Positions 61,201 through 64,000 of a stretch of 64,000 bases of DNA are shown piece by piece. A program made the position numbers and the translations under genes. Source of the DNA: Rotaria sordida (Eukaryota; Rotifera; Eurotatoria; Philodinida; Philodinidae); NCBI GenBank assembly GCA_905250125.1, contig CAJNOL010000040.1:62001-126000 (forward strand), in the 5' to 3' direction. How positions within the stretch are numbered: position 1 is the stretch's first letter; each line of letters begins with the position of its first letter. Below the pieces are notes generated by a model, which was given only the letters and a program-made list of their open reading frames with translations, made no database searches and had not been told where the DNA came from.

Positions 61201-62860
61201 TACATCATGAAGGTTAATTTTTTACATCGTACAAAGCATTTGTTTCATGTCAACTTAGATAACCAGTGAATGGATTGATATTTTGTATTCTAAACATATT
61301 CGTTTCAACACACTCATCAATGTTATGTCAATCAATATGTTTGTAAGGTATATATAGTTACACGTCGACATTGTCGAGCTATTTATTACTGAAATGATAT
61401 GAGAAAATATTTTGTTTGTAGGCCAAACAAAAAATGAGGTCAACGTTGTTCTATTCAATAATAATATTAACCTACTTAAATTGCCTCATAAGAGCTATTA
61501 TGTACTAATTATTCATTATTAAATATTGATCAATGAATATTTCTTTCAAATATTGTACATAGAGTAGAAAAAGTTTAATTCATATAAAACATATTTTAAA
61601 TTATCATCATATGAATAACTTATTACAATATTACACAAACTTTTATAGTAGATATTCCTGATTAATAAGAATTAATATAAATAAATCATTTAATTATTAC
61701 TTATTATGCTTTAGGTTTTTTTTTATTAACTGTATGAATCTAAGAGGATATCAACCGTAGTTTGATGAATATTTTCACCATATCTATATAGTTTTCACTG
61801 AAGTTAATAGCATTTTTGCAAGCCGAACAATGATGTGAATAGCTTAATTCAATTCTTAACTTTGATTGAATACTTTTTAAACTTTTTCTTAATAAGTTAA
61901 CATTAGATTTATAATATATTTAATTTTCAAATTCATTATATTGAATTTTCTTGATATTATATATTATTCACTTTTCGTCACAATTATATGACAATACGTT
62001 TTTTTCTTTTACATAGTATGATTCAATATTGTATTCATATGTAGAATTTTATTTATTATCTAATTGAAAAGAAAAGTATCTTTTTTGGAATCTTATGAAT
62101 ATATTTATTAAAAATTGAAGTATCATTGAAAATAAATAACAATAATCAAATGACATCACTTTATGTTTTCTTTTTTCAATATCGCTGAAAAAGTTCTAAA
62201 TTTTGTTTAAATAGTTTTAATGAATATGTAAGAATACTTTCATTATTTATGAGCTACTCTTAGACATTAACAAAGTAGTAGCATAACGAGACGAAGACAA
62301 GAAGCAGCTGAACGCTTTTTATAAAAAAACCTTAAGATTCTCTTCTACCAAAAACGTTGATCTACTTACATCATTACAATAAAAAAATATGAATGTACTC
62401 AAATTATGTGTTAATACATTAATTAAATAGAAGAAAGATATAAAGAAATCCTCTTTCGTGTCCATCAACAGACGTCTTTTTAATCGGATTTAGTAAATTA
62501 TAAATTCCTAGAAGTAGATAATCAGCAATAGAATTATTTTGTTTGTAAATGAAAACTTGACACAAGACGTTGTTTAGAGTGTTTGTAAACGTTTTTGTCA
62601 TCATTAAACGTAAGTAATTTTATAAAATTATATTGGGACTGCCAAAAATCATAGGTATCTCTCTATTTCTCTCGATACGAATGTCTTCACATTTTCAATA
62701 TCGTCCTGTAAATATCAAACTTCGAATGAATACATTTGTTCATAGTAACTACTATCAAATATTATGTATCAGACCTGAAAAGCATTTTTTTAAAAATGAC
62801 GTCTGGCATAATTAATGAAGCATATGCAGAGAAAAATTTTAACCTTCAAATAGTCTAACA
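58210..62860. other. Gene-free AT-rich stretch
   Basis: No convincing genes. One foldback element at 59474-60092. The remaining frames are short and lack motifs. Confidence 0.5.
59474..60092. mobile_element. Foldback element (about 620 bp)
   Basis: Left GATCCATAAAAATAGCACTAC pairs with right GTAATGCTATTTATGGTTC. Inside, TCGGTTCAATTAAATGAGCT pairs with AGCTCATGTGAACGAACCGA, and TTTCATAAATAATTTTCAGT pairs with ACTGAAAACTATTTATGAAA. Non-coding, arms about 250 bp. Confidence 0.65.
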
Positions 62861-62869
62861 AAAGAAGAC

Positions 62870-63420
62870 ATTACTTTATCGATCACATTCTCTATTTCAT
62901 CTTGTGATTTAAAATTCTTTATTTTATTTTTATGTTTGATTATATTCTATACCAGCTCAATAACATTAAAATCAGGACTATAATTTGATCATTCATATAT
63001 TTCAACATTATATTCTTAATTAGAGAATGCGATCATTGAAGTATTTAATGATTTACACATAAATGTTATTCGAAAATATATTAAGAAAAATAGAAACAAT
63101 ACATCAACACTTTATATCTTCGTTTTAAACTATATAAGTGTTTATTATTATACTCTTCATATCTATCTTCATAACATGTTTTCAACTATAAATTATATAT
63201 TTTATATCAAAAATACGATTCGCAATACTTTTGTCGTTGGTAGTATGCTTAACAGTAATTTTAATATTGATCGTCAAAAAAAACTTTATCCAAGAGTATT
63301 TTCGAACATCTCAATAGATTACATTGGATAGAAGTCAACGAAAACTATCGATTCATGTATAAAACAAGTCAAAAAAAGATTATAGGAACTGTACATTAAT
63401 CAAAAAGAAAGAAATGCTTG
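62870..63420 (-). pseudogene. Tc1/mariner-type transposase relic
   Basis: The minus strand around 62870-63005 reads SNYSPDFNVIEL followed by NIIKHKNKIKNF and QDEIENVIDKV. This is the C-terminal DDE region of Tc1/mariner transposases, normally W-P-x-x-S-P-D-L-N-P-I-E-x-x-W. Both conserved Trp codons (TGG) have become stops (TGA before SNY, TAG before NII). Upstream at about 63260-63290, KVFFDDQ resembles the second catalytic-Asp strand. Other stops and frame changes are present. It is inactive; terminal repeats were not found. Confidence 0.6.
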
Positions 63421-64000
63421 TAATTAGTATAAAATAGTTCTTAGTAATATTAGATTGTACAAAGCTTGATAACATCAATTAGAACTTAACAAGAACTATC
63501 AATTATATATTATTACATGACAGCTAATTGCGTATTTTCGACACTTTCATAATATGACGTCAATGTGTCATGTTTATTTGACACAACACAAAAGATGGCC
63601 GTATACGGCTGTCTAAGTATCTTAGTATTCATTCAGAATTGAAGCAAATTCTTTTTTCTATTTTTATTTTTATGAGCTTATGAAAATTCTTACATGTTAT
63701 ACGCATGTGTAGAATCTACTTAAGAGAAAGAGATTAGAGTGTATTTTTTTTTGTCGTAATTAGTTGCAATTTTTTCTCTGACATATCATTCGAACTAGTT
63801 TCTTATTTAATATAATATGATTTTTATTGCGTATATTATTATTTAAGTTTTCGAATCATTTTCAATAAAATTATTTGAGGAAGACAGATGTTCTGTCTAT
63901 CCAAAATAGCATCTTGTTTTCTTACTTGATTACATTTTCTATTCAGTTTTTTTATTAATAGTATATAAAAATAACAGTGAATGTCCCAACTTGTCCTGCT
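63421..64000. other. No feature seen
   Basis: AT-rich sequence to the window edge without supported genes. Confidence 0.45.

Noticed and set aside
1..64000. tRNA, rRNA or other structured RNA genes
   Set aside because: I looked for T-loop-like and conserved rRNA stretches by eye and saw none; a covariance-model scan was not possible.

Overview
The window is nuclear DNA from an animal: AT-rich, with genes split by GT-AG introns that are mostly 50-80 nt long. It holds metazoan families (paired-class homeobox, rhodopsin-type GPCR, ionotropic glutamate receptor, Rap GTPase, FAM234, AKAP7-like and ABHD17-like proteins). Low GC, very short introns, MULE/FLYWCH and Tc1 transposon debris and an intronless orphan GPCR fit a bdelloid rotifer best. 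That assignment is an inference from style, not from a diagnostic marker.

Layout. 0-4 kb: decayed membrane-protein coding pieces, one inverted-repeat element and a broken MULE-type zinc-finger fragment. 4.2-7.2 kb: two minus-strand genes, a FAM234-like membrane protein and a K50 paired-class homeobox gene. 7.2-17.9 kb: mostly non-coding with inverted-repeat elements, but with a four-exon gene for a tiny secreted Trp-rich peptide at 12.4 kb. 18-19 kb: an intronless GPCR. 22.4-25.9 kb: a MacroD-type macrodomain gene with a 1.5 kb foldback element in its last intron. 27-32.3 kb: a ten-exon gene for a secreted, probably GPI-anchored Cys-rich protein resembling the DUF7042-7045 family. 34.7-41.1 kb: an AKAP7-like 2H-phosphodiesterase gene whose 3.6 kb intron holds a complete antisense gene for a secreted JmjC/cupin-like EF-hand protein. 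41.2-42.2 kb: ABHD17-like hydrolase. 42.3-43.3 kb: a low-complexity protein with 13-residue repeats. 43.8-50 kb: an ionotropic glutamate receptor whose pore exons are absent next to a 10-N assembly gap. 53.2-54.6 kb: a Rap-like GTPase with a five-Cys tail. 54.6-64 kb: no intact gene; decayed Cys-rich coding debris, one foldback element and a Tc1/mariner transposase relic.

The most striking feature of the non-coding part is about twelve separate long inverted-repeat (foldback/MITE-like) elements, four of them in introns. The best candidates for something new are the small secreted peptide ending in a Cys-Phe-Trp...Cys loop and the glutamate receptor without its channel. The nested antisense gene and the abundance of foldback elements are also notable. 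Exon boundaries were read by eye from splice signals and checked for frame; no alignment was run.
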